The position numbers and the translations under genes were made by a program. This document shows positions 30,439 through 38,763 of a DNA stretch of 64,000 nucleotides, piece by piece. Each line of letters begins with the position of its first letter. The stretch's first letter is position 1. The stretch is taken from positions 2,046,001-2,110,000 of the forward strand of contig NZ_CP180351.1 in the NCBI RefSeq assembly GCF_048006345.1. The letters run 5' to 3'. The notes under the pieces were generated by a model. That model had not been told where the DNA came from and did not search any database. It saw only the letters and a program-made list of their open reading frames with translations. Origin of the DNA: Marivita sp030148515. GTDB lineage: Bacteria; Pseudomonadota; Alphaproteobacteria; Rhodobacterales; Rhodobacteraceae.

Positions 30439-31833
30439 ATGACGATCAAGAGCCTTGGAAATCCGTTTTCCGCAGACACCGACCTGCGCCATGGCGCCGA
30501 TTGCGGCTGCGACAGCTGCGCATCCGGTCACAGCCACACCCACATCTCCAAAGACCTCGACCCGACGCGCATGTCATCCGAACAGATGCTCGAGCGCGCG
30601 GTCGAAAGCGCGATTGTGCGCTCGGTCTTTGGGCAAAGCGACATTGGCCGCCGGTCCTTCATGGGGATGCTGGGCGGAAGCACCGTTGCGGCAGCACTCG
30701 CCTCGGTCTTCCCGATGAACGAAGCCAAGGCGGCGATCTTGGACAACCTAGGGACACCGGAAAAGACCGACCTGAACATCGGCTTCGTGCCGATCACCTG
30801 CGCCACGCCGATCATCATGGCGCAGCCCCTGGGCTTTTACGAACGCTATGGCCTGAATGCGCAGGTCATCAAGACAGCCGGTTGGGCCGTGGCCCGCGAC
30901 AAGTCGCTTTCGGGTGAATACGACGCTTCGCACATGCTGACGCCCATGCCTCTGGCGATGACGCTGGGCGCGGGATCTGTCGCAACGCCTTACATCATGC
31001 CAGCGGTCGAGAACATCAACGGTCAGGCCATTGTTCTGTCGAACGAACACCTTGATAAGCGCGACCCGACCCAGTGGAAGGGCTTTACCTTCGGTGTGCC
31101 GTTCGAATATTCGATGCACAACTTCCTGCTGCGCTACTACGTGGCCGAATTCGGTCTGGACCCGGATGTGGACATCCAGATCCGCGTCGTGCCACCGCCC
31201 GAGATGGTTGCGAACCTGCGCGCCGGTAACCTTGACGGCTACCTGTCGCCCGACCCGTTCAACCAGCGCGCGGTCTGGGAAGGCATCGGCTTTATCCACC
31301 TCCTGACCAAGGAGATCTGGGAAGGCCACCCGTGCTGTGCCTTCGCCGCACCGCTGTCCTTTGCAACCGAGTTGCCGAACACCTACGGCGCGCTGCTCAA
31401 GTCGATCATCGACGCGACGCAGTACGCTTCGAACCCGGACAACCGCAAGGAAATCTCGGCGGCGATTGCGCCGACCAACTACCTCAACCAGCCGGTGCCC
31501 GTGATCGAACAGGTTCTGACCGGAACGTTTGCCGACGGTTTGGGCAACGTCCAGCAGGTGCCCGACCGGATCGATTTCGACCCGTTCCCATGGCATTCGA
31601 TGGGCGTGTGGATCCTCACCCAGATGAAGCGTTGGGGCTATATCGAGGGCGACATCGACTACAAAGCCGTGGCCGAGCAGGTTTATCTTGCTGCCGACGC
31701 GAAGAAGGTGATGGAGGATCTGGGCTACGAGGCACCGGACATCACCTACAAATCGCACACCATCATGGGCAAGACCTTCGATCCGGCAGAGCCCGAAGCC
31801 TATGTTGCAAGTTTCCCGATCGGAAAGGGCTGA
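30439..31833 (+). CDS. Cyanate/nitrate-type ABC transporter substrate-binding protein with N-terminal Cys/His motif and Tat signal
   Basis: A 464-residue CmpA/NrtA/CynA-family binding protein (NIGFVPITCATPIIMAQPLGFY starts the mature domain, about residue 112). Before it is a long leader: a Cys/His cluster with C22, C24, C27, H31, H33 and H35, then a twin-arginine signal RRSFMGMLGG (R71-R72) and a hydrophobic stretch ending near EAKA. The mature protein is therefore probably exported folded by Tat. First gene of an operon with permease, ATPase, DUF1348 and cyanase, so cyanate is the likely ligand; nitrate or a related anion is the alternative. The Cys/His motif ahead of the Tat signal is unusual. 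Confidence 0.88.
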   Translation: MTIKSLGNPFSADTDLRHGADCGCDSCASGHSHTHISKDLDPTRMSSEQMLERAVESAIVRSVFGQSDIGRRSFMGMLGGSTVAAALASVFPMNEAKAAILDNLGTPEKTDLNIGFVPITCATPIIMAQPLGFYERYGLNAQVIKTAGWAVARDKSLSGEYDASHMLTPMPLAMTLGAGSVATPYIMPAVENINGQAIVLSNEHLDKRDPTQWKGFTFGVPFEYSMHNFLLRYYVAEFGLDPDVDIQIRVVPPPEMVANLRAGNLDGYLSPDPFNQRAVWEGIGFIHLLTKEIWEGHPCCAFAAPLSFATELPNTYGALLKSIIDATQYASNPDNRKEISAAIAPTNYLNQPVPVIEQVLTGTFADGLGNVQQVPDRIDFDPFPWHSMGVWILTQMKRWGYIEGDIDYKAVAEQVYLAADAKKVMEDLGYEAPDITYKSHTIMGKTFDPAEPEAYVASFPIGKG

Positions 31834-31836
31834 TCC

Positions 31837-32673
31837 ATGTTGGACGGTCTTTCGGTCAACAAACGCGCCGCGATCTTGTCGATTGCCATGCTGGTGGTGG
31901 GCCTCCTGATTTGGGAGGCCGCCATTCCGGCACAGAAGGCAGCTGGCGAGCTGACAGAATACGAGCGCCTCACCGGTGGGGGCGCTCAAAAAGCGGGTGT
32001 TCCCCCGCCCAGCCAGGTGATCGCCAAAGCGTGGGCGGAGTTGTCCAACCCGTTCTACGACGCAGGCCCCAATGACAAGGGGATCGGCATTCAGATCGGG
32101 TATTCGATCTACCGTGTTCTGACCGGCTATTTCCTGGCCGCGTTGGTCGCCATTCCCTTGGGCTTCCTCATCGGGATGAGCCAGATCGCCTACAAGGCGT
32201 TCAACCCGTTCATCCAGGTGCTGCGACCCATCTCGCCGCTGGCATGGATGCCTTTGGCGCTGTTCATCATTCAGGATTCAGAGGCGTCGGCGATCTTCGT
32301 GATCTTCGTCTGTTCGATCTGGCCCATGCTGCTGAACACCGCGTTTGGCGTGGCCGGAGTACGCAAGGATTGGGTGAACGTCGCCCGGACGCACGAACTG
32401 AGCCCGCTCAAGACGGCATTCACCGTGATCCTGCCCGCCGCAGCCCCCACCATCGTGACCGGCATGCGGATTTCCATCGGCATCGCATGGCTGGTCATTG
32501 TCGCGGCAGAGATGCTCGTCGGTGGGACAGGCATTGGCTACTATGTCTGGAACGAGTGGAACAACCTCGACCTGACCTCCGTCATCTTTTCAATCCTCAT
32601 GATCGGCGTTGTCGGCATGTTGCTGGACTCGGCCTTTGGCGTCCTGCAGCGCGCCGTCGCCTACGCCGAATAA
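31837..32673 (+). CDS. cynB: Cyanate/nitrate-type ABC transporter permease
   Basis: A 278-residue inner-membrane permease of the BPD_transp_1 family with about six membrane segments. The EAA-loop region reads NVARTHELSPLKTAFTVILPAAAPTIVTGMRI; IGIAWLVIVAAEMLVG and GIGYYVWNEW are typical of NrtB/CmpB/CynB/SsuC. It starts 3 bases after the binding protein stop. It forms the channel for the substrate captured by the preceding protein. Confidence 0.9.
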   Translation: MLDGLSVNKRAAILSIAMLVVGLLIWEAAIPAQKAAGELTEYERLTGGGAQKAGVPPPSQVIAKAWAELSNPFYDAGPNDKGIGIQIGYSIYRVLTGYFLAALVAIPLGFLIGMSQIAYKAFNPFIQVLRPISPLAWMPLALFIIQDSEASAIFVIFVCSIWPMLLNTAFGVAGVRKDWVNVARTHELSPLKTAFTVILPAAAPTIVTGMRISIGIAWLVIVAAEMLVGGTGIGYYVWNEWNNLDLTSVIFSILMIGVVGMLLDSAFGVLQRAVAYAE

Positions 32674-32685
32674 GGGAGACACCTC

Positions 32686-33591
32686 ATGTCGAAACCTTTT
32701 CTCAGTATCGAGCGATTGACCCAGCAATACCCGGATGGTCAGGGCGGCACGATGACCGTGTTCGAGAACGCCAGCTTCGGGATCGAAAAAGGCGAATTCG
32801 TCTGCATCCTCGGCCATTCGGGCTGCGGAAAGTCGACGATCATGAACATCCTTGCCGGTCTGGCCGAGCCGACGTCAGGCGTGGTCAAGATGGACGGGTT
32901 CGAAGTCTCGGGCCCATCGCTGGACCGGGGCGTGGTGTTCCAGAACTATTCGCTCTTGCCGTGGCTGTCAGCGCTGAAGAACGTGACCTTCGGCGTCAAG
33001 GCGCGATACCCTAACTGGTCGGCAGACAAGGTCGAGGCGCATGCCCGTGACTATCTCGCCAAGGTCGGGTTGGAGGGCGATGTGGTCTATCGCAAGCCCA
33101 GCCAATTGTCAGGCGGGATGCGGCAGCGCGTGTCGATTGCCCGCGCCTTTGCCAACCAGCCCAAGCTGCTGCTTCTGGACGAACCGTTCGGCGCTTTGGA
33201 TGCGCTGACACGGGGCACCATTCAGGAAGAGCTGATCAAGGTCTGGGCGGGTACGGAACAGACAGTGTTCATGATCACCCACGATATCGACGAGGCGATC
33301 CTCCTTGCGGACCGCATCCTCTTGATGACCAACGGTCCGTTTGCCCGCGTGGCCGAGTTGGTCGAGATCACAATCCCACGCCCGCGTAGCCGGACCGAGA
33401 TTGTCGAGCATCCGAACTATTATGCGATCCGCAACCATCTCGTGCACTTCCTCGGACAGCGCTCCAAGGAACTGGCGGGCAAGCAAAGCGGCGATGCAGA
33501 TCAGCGTCCCGAAACCGTCAGGATCGACAAGACTGCGCCCGCCGAAGACGAACCCAGTGCACCTCCGCCCTTGCGGGCGGTGAACATCTGA
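32686..33591 (+). CDS. cynD: Cyanate/nitrate-type ABC transporter ATP-binding protein
   Basis: A 301-residue ABC ATPase. It has Walker A GHSGCGKS (about residues 43-50), Q-loop VVFQNYSLLPWLS, signature LSGGMRQR, Walker B LLLLDEPFGALD and the switch His in MITHDIDEA. The closest named groups are NrtD/CynD/SsuB. The C-terminal 45 residues are polar and proline/acid-rich beyond the usual domain. GGGAG precedes the ATG. It couples ATP hydrolysis to uptake with the permease 12 bases upstream. Confidence 0.91.
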   Translation: MSKPFLSIERLTQQYPDGQGGTMTVFENASFGIEKGEFVCILGHSGCGKSTIMNILAGLAEPTSGVVKMDGFEVSGPSLDRGVVFQNYSLLPWLSALKNVTFGVKARYPNWSADKVEAHARDYLAKVGLEGDVVYRKPSQLSGGMRQRVSIARAFANQPKLLLLDEPFGALDALTRGTIQEELIKVWAGTEQTVFMITHDIDEAILLADRILLMTNGPFARVAELVEITIPRPRSRTEIVEHPNYYAIRNHLVHFLGQRSKELAGKQSGDADQRPETVRIDKTAPAEDEPSAPPPLRAVNI

Positions 33592-33609
33592 ACCCCGAGC
33601 GAAACGGTC

Positions 33610-34089
33610 ATGACACATCAGGACACCCCGCGCGCACCCTTGCCTCCGTTTTCCTATGAAGACGCGGTGCAGAAGGTGCGGATGGCCGAGGATGCTTGGA
33701 ACAGCCGTGATCCCGCAAAGGTCGCGCTGGCCTACACACGGGACACGACGTGGCGGAACCGGGACATTTTTCTCAATGGTCGGGCTGAGGTTGAAGCGTT
33801 CCTGACCGCCAAGTGGGCCAAGGAGAACGGCTATCGACTGATCAAGGAGATCTGGGCGCATGAAGGCAACCGGATTGCCGTGCGGTTTTGCTACGAGTGG
33901 CACGACGAGAACGGCCAATGGTTCCGCGCTTACGGCAACGAAAACTGGGAGTTCGATGCGAACGGCTACATGGCTGTGCGTCATGCCTCGATCAACGATG
34001 TCCCCATCGCGGAGTCGGACCGCCTGTTTCACTGGCCGCAGGGCCGACGTCCTGACGACCATCCCGGCCTGAGCGCGCTTGGGCTGTAA
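33610..34089 (+). CDS. DUF1348 (NTF2-like fold) protein
   Basis: A 159-residue SnoaL/NTF2-like protein of the DUF1348 family. It has an alpha+beta cone fold signature: YEDAVQKVRMAEDAWNSRDP at the start, YTRDTTWRNRDIFLNG, and VRFCYEWHDENGQWFRAYGNENWEF. No catalytic function is established for the family that I can name. It lies between the transporter ATPase (18 bases upstream) and cyanase (37 bases downstream), so a linked accessory role in cyanate metabolism is inferred. Confidence 0.85.
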   Translation: MTHQDTPRAPLPPFSYEDAVQKVRMAEDAWNSRDPAKVALAYTRDTTWRNRDIFLNGRAEVEAFLTAKWAKENGYRLIKEIWAHEGNRIAVRFCYEWHDENGQWFRAYGNENWEFDANGYMAVRHASINDVPIAESDRLFHWPQGRRPDDHPGLSALGL

Positions 34090-34126
34090 CCCACCGAATT
34101 TATCATACGACCTAGGAGGAAACCCA

Positions 34127-34597
34127 ATGAAAGACAATTACGAGGTGCCAGTCATGATGACCAAGGAAGACGTGACGATGATGATCCTGTCCGCCAAGAA
34201 GCAGGCGGGCATGACATGGGAGGGCATCGCCGAGAAGATCGACATGTCTCCGGTCTGGACGCATTCGGCCTGCATGGGCATGAACGCATTTCCCAAGGAC
34301 AAGGCCGAGGCGCTGGTGTCCGTCATGGGTCTGCCACAGGAAGCAGCCAGCGTGCTGGAAGAGCCGCCCACCAAGGTTTGGTCGCAGGCTGTGCCCACCG
34401 ATCCGTGCATCTATCGCCTTTACGAGATCGTTGGCGTCTACGGCCCGACCATCAAGGCGCTGATCGAGGAAAAGTTCGGAACCGGCATCATGTCGGCGAT
34501 CGACTTCGACATGACACTGACGCGCGTGCCGCATGAAAAGGGCGATCGCGTCAAGCTCGAGATGTCAGGCAAGTATCTGGCCTATAATTCCTGGTAA
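34127..34597 (+). CDS. cynS: Cyanase (cyanate hydratase, CynS)
   Basis: A 156-residue cyanase. The N-terminal helical domain starts MTKEDVTMMILSAKKQAGMTW. The C-terminal catalytic domain contains PTDPCIYRLYEIVGVYG, with Arg and Glu at the positions of the known catalytic Arg/Glu, and GIMSAIDF with the catalytic Ser. It converts cyanate and bicarbonate to ammonia and CO2 in the cytoplasm, supplying nitrogen. The ATG at 34127 is chosen because AGGAGG lies 9 bases upstream; the in-frame ATG at 34079 is inside the previous gene. Last gene of the operon. Confidence 0.96.
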   Translation: MKDNYEVPVMMTKEDVTMMILSAKKQAGMTWEGIAEKIDMSPVWTHSACMGMNAFPKDKAEALVSVMGLPQEAASVLEEPPTKVWSQAVPTDPCIYRLYEIVGVYGPTIKALIEEKFGTGIMSAIDFDMTLTRVPHEKGDRVKLEMSGKYLAYNSW

Positions 34598-34608
34598 GAC
34601 AGGATTTT

Positions 34609-34634
34609 CTGCCCGGTCAGTGATGGCCGGGCAG
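34609..34634. terminator. Hairpin between cynS and the convergent FAD monooxygenase
   Basis: CTGCCCGG (34609-34616) and CCGGGCAG (34627-34634) form a perfect 8-base stem with a 10-base loop between convergent genes. There is no T-run on either strand. Probable shared terminator-like structure. Confidence 0.5.
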
Positions 34635-34671
34635 TACACCGCGTTCACCGGCATCTATACCTCGTGGAACC

Positions 34672-35949
34672 TCAGCCGGTGACCCTCGCCCCGTTCGGGA
34701 TCGTCGGATCGGCAGCGTTCAGGGTTTCAATCGCGAACCCGGCTGCGGCCTTGTATTTCGCCATGAAATCCGTGCGCTCTGCGGCGGGAATAACGTCCTC
34801 GATATCGTCAAACACGCCGCCGCAGCGTTCATCGAGCAAGTTGAGCAATCCAAACGGCCCGGCTCCGCGATTGCGCAACACCAGTTCCGATACAGGACCG
34901 CACAATTGCGCATCATAGGCCGCAAGCGCAGCTGCGGTTACACCATGCTCCAGCATCTTGGCCCCGATCAGCCGCGCATCGACAATTGCCTGACTGGCCC
35001 CGTTTGATCCGGTCGGGTACATCGCATGCGCCGCATCCCCCATAAGGGCCACTGGGCCGTCAACCCAGCTTGGTATGGGATCGCGGTCGATCATCGGGTT
35101 CACATAGGCGCAATCGGCGTCGCGCAGCATGGCTGGCACATCCAGCCAGTCGTAGCGGAACTCTTCGAAGTGATGAATGAACTCGTCAATCGCGACCGGT
35201 TTGAACCAGCCGTCCTGCTGCCATGCCCCTGCATCGTCCATCGTGACTTCTGCGATCCAGTTGATGAGCGCGGTCCCGGTCTCGTCGGATTTGGCGATCG
35301 GATAGATCACCATCCGGTGACGATGCGTGCCCAAGCCTACAAAAGACGAGTTGGTGCGCAATGGCTTGGCCTGAACCGTACCGCGCCACATGACTGCGCC
35401 GCCCCAATGGATCGGTGGTTGGTCGGGATACATCTGCGCGCGGATTGCGGAATGGATGCCATCTGCGGCGACCAGCAAAGTACCGGTCTCGGTGTGCGTG
35501 GCCCCGGCGATCTGCACCGTCGCCTTGACCCCGGCATCGTGCTTTGCATAGCCCGTGACTTTCGCCCCAAGCTGCACAGCGTCGGCACCTGCCCGGTCCA
35601 CCAGCGTGTCGTAGAGCAGCATATGAAGCTGCCCGCGATGTACGGCATATTGCGGCCAGTTGTAGCCAGCGCCCAGCCCGCGCGGTTCGGAATACACTTC
35701 GCGCCCGTTCAGACCAACCAGCGCCCATTCCTCGGCGGGAAGACCGACCTTGTCCAGGTCTTCGGCCGTGATGCCAAGATCGAACAGTTCGCGCACGGCG
35801 TTGGGCTGCAGATTGATACCAACGCCCAGCGGCTTCATCTCGCGCGCGGATTCGTACACTGTGAACGGCACACCGATCTGGTGCAGCGTCAGCCCAAGCG
35901 CCAACCCCGCGATACCGCCACCAGCAATGATGACCCTGTTGTCGGACAT
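34672..35949 (-). CDS. FAD-dependent aromatic monooxygenase (salicylate/hydroxybenzoate hydroxylase-like)
   Basis: A 425-residue class A flavoprotein hydroxylase. The ADP-binding motif VIIAGGGIAGLALGLTLHQIG is at the N-terminus, the DG motif is in VAADGIHSAIR (about residue 165), and the second FAD motif is in GPVALMGDAAHAMYP (about residue 312). It should use NAD(P)H and O2 to hydroxylate an aromatic ring. It lies downstream of pcaB in the same direction with a 45-base gap, so it is probably co-transcribed with the protocatechuate genes. The substrate is unknown; salicylate- or hydroxybenzoate-type acids are the first candidates. Confidence 0.88.
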   Translation of the reverse strand: MSDNRVIIAGGGIAGLALGLTLHQIGVPFTVYESAREMKPLGVGINLQPNAVRELFDLGITAEDLDKVGLPAEEWALVGLNGREVYSEPRGLGAGYNWPQYAVHRGQLHMLLYDTLVDRAGADAVQLGAKVTGYAKHDAGVKATVQIAGATHTETGTLLVAADGIHSAIRAQMYPDQPPIHWGGAVMWRGTVQAKPLRTNSSFVGLGTHRHRMVIYPIAKSDETGTALINWIAEVTMDDAGAWQQDGWFKPVAIDEFIHHFEEFRYDWLDVPAMLRDADCAYVNPMIDRDPIPSWVDGPVALMGDAAHAMYPTGSNGASQAIVDARLIGAKMLEHGVTAAALAAYDAQLCGPVSELVLRNRGAGPFGLLNLLDERCGGVFDDIEDVIPAAERTDFMAKYKAAAGFAIETLNAADPTIPNGARVTG

Positions 35950-35994
35950 AGTGGTCTTCCTTGTCGTTTTGGCGGGTTTACGGTGTGGCGTTGC

Positions 35995-37059
35995 TCAGGA
36001 CAACAGGTCGGGTGTGCCAATCGACGTGATTTGCGACGCCACATCTGTCGCCACGACCAAAGCGCGCCCGGTGGCCTGCACCATCTGCGGCAGAAGCATC
36101 CACTCGAGCGCCCATGCGGCACCCGATCTTTCCTGTTCATGGAGCATCGCGTGATGCAGCCCTGAGAGCTGCACCGCATTGTACCGGGCCAATGTGACCA
36201 GCACTTCGGCCAGCACCGGGTTCTGCTTGTGCGGCATGGCAGACGATCCGCCACCGCCCGCCAGCGCAATCTCGTCAATCCCCTGCTGTGCCATCAGGCA
36301 GATGTCCTGCCCCATCTTGCCCAGCGTTCCGGTGATGAGCGACATCAGCGACGCGGCCTCGGCCATCCCGTCGCGCATGGCGTGCCAGCTGTGCGGTGGT
36401 GCCGACAGTCCCAATTCCTTTGCAACCGCGTGGCAAACTGCGTCAACCCCATCCCCCAGCGCGGCGCGATCCCCGGCGGCACCGCCGATCTGCACCAATG
36501 CCACGCGGGGCCGCAATTGTGCCAAACGTTCGCGATGTGCGGCTAGCGGCAGACGCCACGTCTGCACCCGGTCGGCCACGGTGATGGGCACCGCCGCCTG
36601 CATCCGGGTCCGACCCATCAGCGGGATCGGCCCGAACCGGTCTTCCAATGCCATAAGGTCCGACGCCAAACGATCCAGGCGATGGTCGATCAGGTCGAGA
36701 CTGCGGACCAGCGACAGCGCCGTCGCGGTGTCGATCACATCCTGAGATGTCGCGCCCTTGTGGATCGCATTTGCCCCTGTCCGCGCTTTCAGCAGGCGCA
36801 CCAAGGCAGGCACACAGACCCCGTCCCGAGCGGTGCCGTCGCGCAGTTCTTCCGGGGCAAGGCTGACACCTTCGATGGCGGTCGCCGCAGAGGCACCTTC
36901 CGCCTCGGACCACAATCCGGCGAGGTGACCGTGCCGCGACCACTCCGCCTCGAAAGCGATCATATGCGAAAGCTGCGCCTCGGCGGACCAAAGCGCAGCA
37001 ATTTCGTCATCGGCAAAGAGGCCCGACAACCAGGGATGGTCAAAGACGCCTGTCATCAC
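35995..37059 (-). CDS. pcaB: 3-carboxy-cis,cis-muconate cycloisomerase (PcaB)
   Basis: A 354-residue fumarase/aspartase-superfamily protein, shorter than the usual 400-450 residues of PcaB. Signature elements are KGATSQDVIDTA (residues about 100-111), MGRTRMQAAVPITV and the catalytic loop GGGGSSAMPHKQNPV (about residue 265). It cyclises 3-carboxymuconate to 4-carboxymuconolactone. Its start overlaps pcaG by 4 bases. The fifth gene of the pcaDCHGB order. Confidence 0.93.
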   Translation of the reverse strand: MMTGVFDHPWLSGLFADDEIAALWSAEAQLSHMIAFEAEWSRHGHLAGLWSEAEGASAATAIEGVSLAPEELRDGTARDGVCVPALVRLLKARTGANAIHKGATSQDVIDTATALSLVRSLDLIDHRLDRLASDLMALEDRFGPIPLMGRTRMQAAVPITVADRVQTWRLPLAAHRERLAQLRPRVALVQIGGAAGDRAALGDGVDAVCHAVAKELGLSAPPHSWHAMRDGMAEAASLMSLITGTLGKMGQDICLMAQQGIDEIALAGGGGSSAMPHKQNPVLAEVLVTLARYNAVQLSGLHHAMLHEQERSGAAWALEWMLLPQMVQATGRALVVATDVASQITSIGTPDLLS

Positions 37060-37655
37060 AGGTCAAGAAACACCGTTTCGCCCTCGCCCTGCAGCCGGAT
37101 ATCGAACCGATACGTGCCGTCGCCGGTTTTCTTGGCAATCATCGTATCGACACGCGGACGCTGTTCGATGCGGGCCAGCAACGGGTCAGCGCTGTTGTCC
37201 TCATCCTCGAAATAGATGCGCGTGTTGAGGCCGATATTGATCCCCCGCGCGACGATCCAGATCGAGATATGCGGCGCGAACACCTGACCGTTCCGACCCT
37301 TCACCGATCCCGGCTTGATGGTGCGCAGGGTGAATTCACCGCTGTCCTTGTCAGCAGCAAAGCGGCAGAAGCCCGTCACCTTGGGGTCTGCACCATCCTG
37401 CCCGGCGAACCGGCCAGCGGCATCGGGTTGCCAGCTTTCGATCATGGCATCGCGCATCGCCCAGCCGGTGCCGTCATAGACCGACCCGACGATGGTGATG
37501 ACCTCGCCCTTTGCGCCGTCTTCGATCGGGCTCAGGCCCAGGTCTTCGGGGTACACGCCCTCGATCCCGGTAAAGGTCGGGATACAGCCGATATGGACAT
37601 AGGGACCAGCGGTCTGGCTGGGTGTTTCCACCAGAATATCAAGCGGTTGTGTCAT
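37056..37655 (-). CDS. pcaG: Protocatechuate 3,4-dioxygenase alpha subunit (PcaG)
   Basis: A 199-residue intradiol dioxygenase subunit starting with the typical ETPSQTAGPYVHIG. A beta-sandwich core includes IESWQPDAAGRF and FAPHISIWIVARGI. The alpha subunit lacks the full iron ligand set and pairs with PcaH. It cleaves protocatechuate between its hydroxyls to 3-carboxymuconate. It lies 3 bases after pcaH and overlaps pcaB. Confidence 0.95.
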   Translation of the reverse strand: MTQPLDILVETPSQTAGPYVHIGCIPTFTGIEGVYPEDLGLSPIEDGAKGEVITIVGSVYDGTGWAMRDAMIESWQPDAAGRFAGQDGADPKVTGFCRFAADKDSGEFTLRTIKPGSVKGRNGQVFAPHISIWIVARGINIGLNTRIYFEDEDNSADPLLARIEQRPRVDTMIAKKTGDGTYRFDIRLQGEGETVFLDL

Positions 37656-37658
37656 GAC

Positions 37659-38387
37659 TTACATCCCTTCCGGCTTGTTTTCGAACATGGTCTGACGGCG
37701 ACCGCGCAGCACGATGTCGAACTTGTAGGCAAGATAATCCATGCCCCGCGAATTCTGCATGTCGAGCGGCGCGACCAGACGGTCGAGCTGACTGCGATCC
37801 CGCACAGTGGCGGCAATCGGGCAGAGGTCGATCAGCGGATCACCCTGGAAATACATCTGGCTGATGAGACGCTGACCAAAAGCATGGCCGAAGATCGAGA
37901 AGTGAATGTGCATCGGCCGCCAGTCGTTGGCGCGGTTCGGCCACGGGTATGCCCCCGGACGGATGGTCATGAATTCGTAGTAGCCGTTCTCATCCGTAAT
38001 CGTCCGCCCGCAGCCGCCGAAATTCGGATCAAGCGGCGCGAAATACGTGTCCTTGATGTGGCGATACCGCCCACCGGCATTGGCCTGCCAAACCTCGACC
38101 AAGGTGTGCGGCACCGGGCGGCCCGTTTCGTCGAGCACCCGACCATGCACGCGGATGCGTTCGCCGACGGCCAGCGCCTTGCCTTGCGTGAAGTTGCTGA
38201 TCAGGTTGTTGTCGAGCGCGCCGAGCTTGTTATGACCAAAGCGCGGCCCGGTTTCTTCGCTTGGGGTCGACTCCATCGACAAGAGTGGCAATGACGGGGA
38301 CCGCGGGACCGATGTCTTGTAATCTGGGTAGTACGGATCGGGATGCTTCTCGCGGCGGCGCGGCATAAGGGCAGCGGTGTCAGTCAT
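37659..38387 (-). CDS. pcaH: Protocatechuate 3,4-dioxygenase beta subunit (PcaH)
   Basis: A 242-residue catalytic subunit. N-terminal PYYPDYKTSVPRSP is characteristic. Candidate Fe(III) ligands are the Tyr of GAYPWPN and the two His of WRPMHIHFS, with a preceding Tyr in GRYRH. The ATG at 38387 gives the known N-terminus and overlaps pcaC by 8 bases; the longer open frame to 38471 is inside pcaC. It forms the dioxygenase with PcaG. Confidence 0.95.
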   Translation of the reverse strand: MTDTAALMPRRREKHPDPYYPDYKTSVPRSPSLPLLSMESTPSEETGPRFGHNKLGALDNNLISNFTQGKALAVGERIRVHGRVLDETGRPVPHTLVEVWQANAGGRYRHIKDTYFAPLDPNFGGCGRTITDENGYYEFMTIRPGAYPWPNRANDWRPMHIHFSIFGHAFGQRLISQMYFQGDPLIDLCPIAATVRDRSQLDRLVAPLDMQNSRGMDYLAYKFDIVLRGRRQTMFENKPEGM

Positions 38388-38763
38388 CGGATTTCTCCAT
38401 TTCTGCGTAAGTCTGTTTCGCCAGTTTGATGGCATGGTTCGCCTTCGGCACACCCGCATAGATCGCGACATGCTGGAACGCTTCCATCACGTCCTGCTTG
38501 CTGGCACCGGTGCGGGCGGTGGCGCGAATGTGCATCGGGATTTCTTCGAAGTTTCCGGTGGCGGCCAAAAGCGCCAGGGTCAGCATCGACCGTTCGCGCC
38601 GGCTGATCCCGTCAGAGGACCACACCGTGCCCCACGCGCCTTCGGTGATAAGCGTCTGGAACGGCAGATCGAATTCGGTCTTGTTCGCCTCGGCACGGTC
38701 GACATGGGCATCGCCCAAGACCTCGCGCCGGGTTTTCATGCCTTGGTCGAACCGGTCAGACAT
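38380..38763 (-). CDS. pcaC: 4-carboxymuconolactone decarboxylase (PcaC)
   Basis: A 127-residue CMD/AhpD-fold protein. It has FQTLITEGAWGTVWSSDGISRRERSM and a C-terminal helix set with MHIRATARTGASKQDVMEAFQHVAIYAGVP, matching stand-alone PcaC. It decarboxylates 4-carboxymuconolactone to 3-oxoadipate enol-lactone. It overlaps pcaD and pcaH by 8 bases each, showing tight translational coupling. Confidence 0.95.
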   Translation of the reverse strand: MSDRFDQGMKTRREVLGDAHVDRAEANKTEFDLPFQTLITEGAWGTVWSSDGISRRERSMLTLALLAATGNFEEIPMHIRATARTGASKQDVMEAFQHVAIYAGVPKANHAIKLAKQTYAEMEKSDD

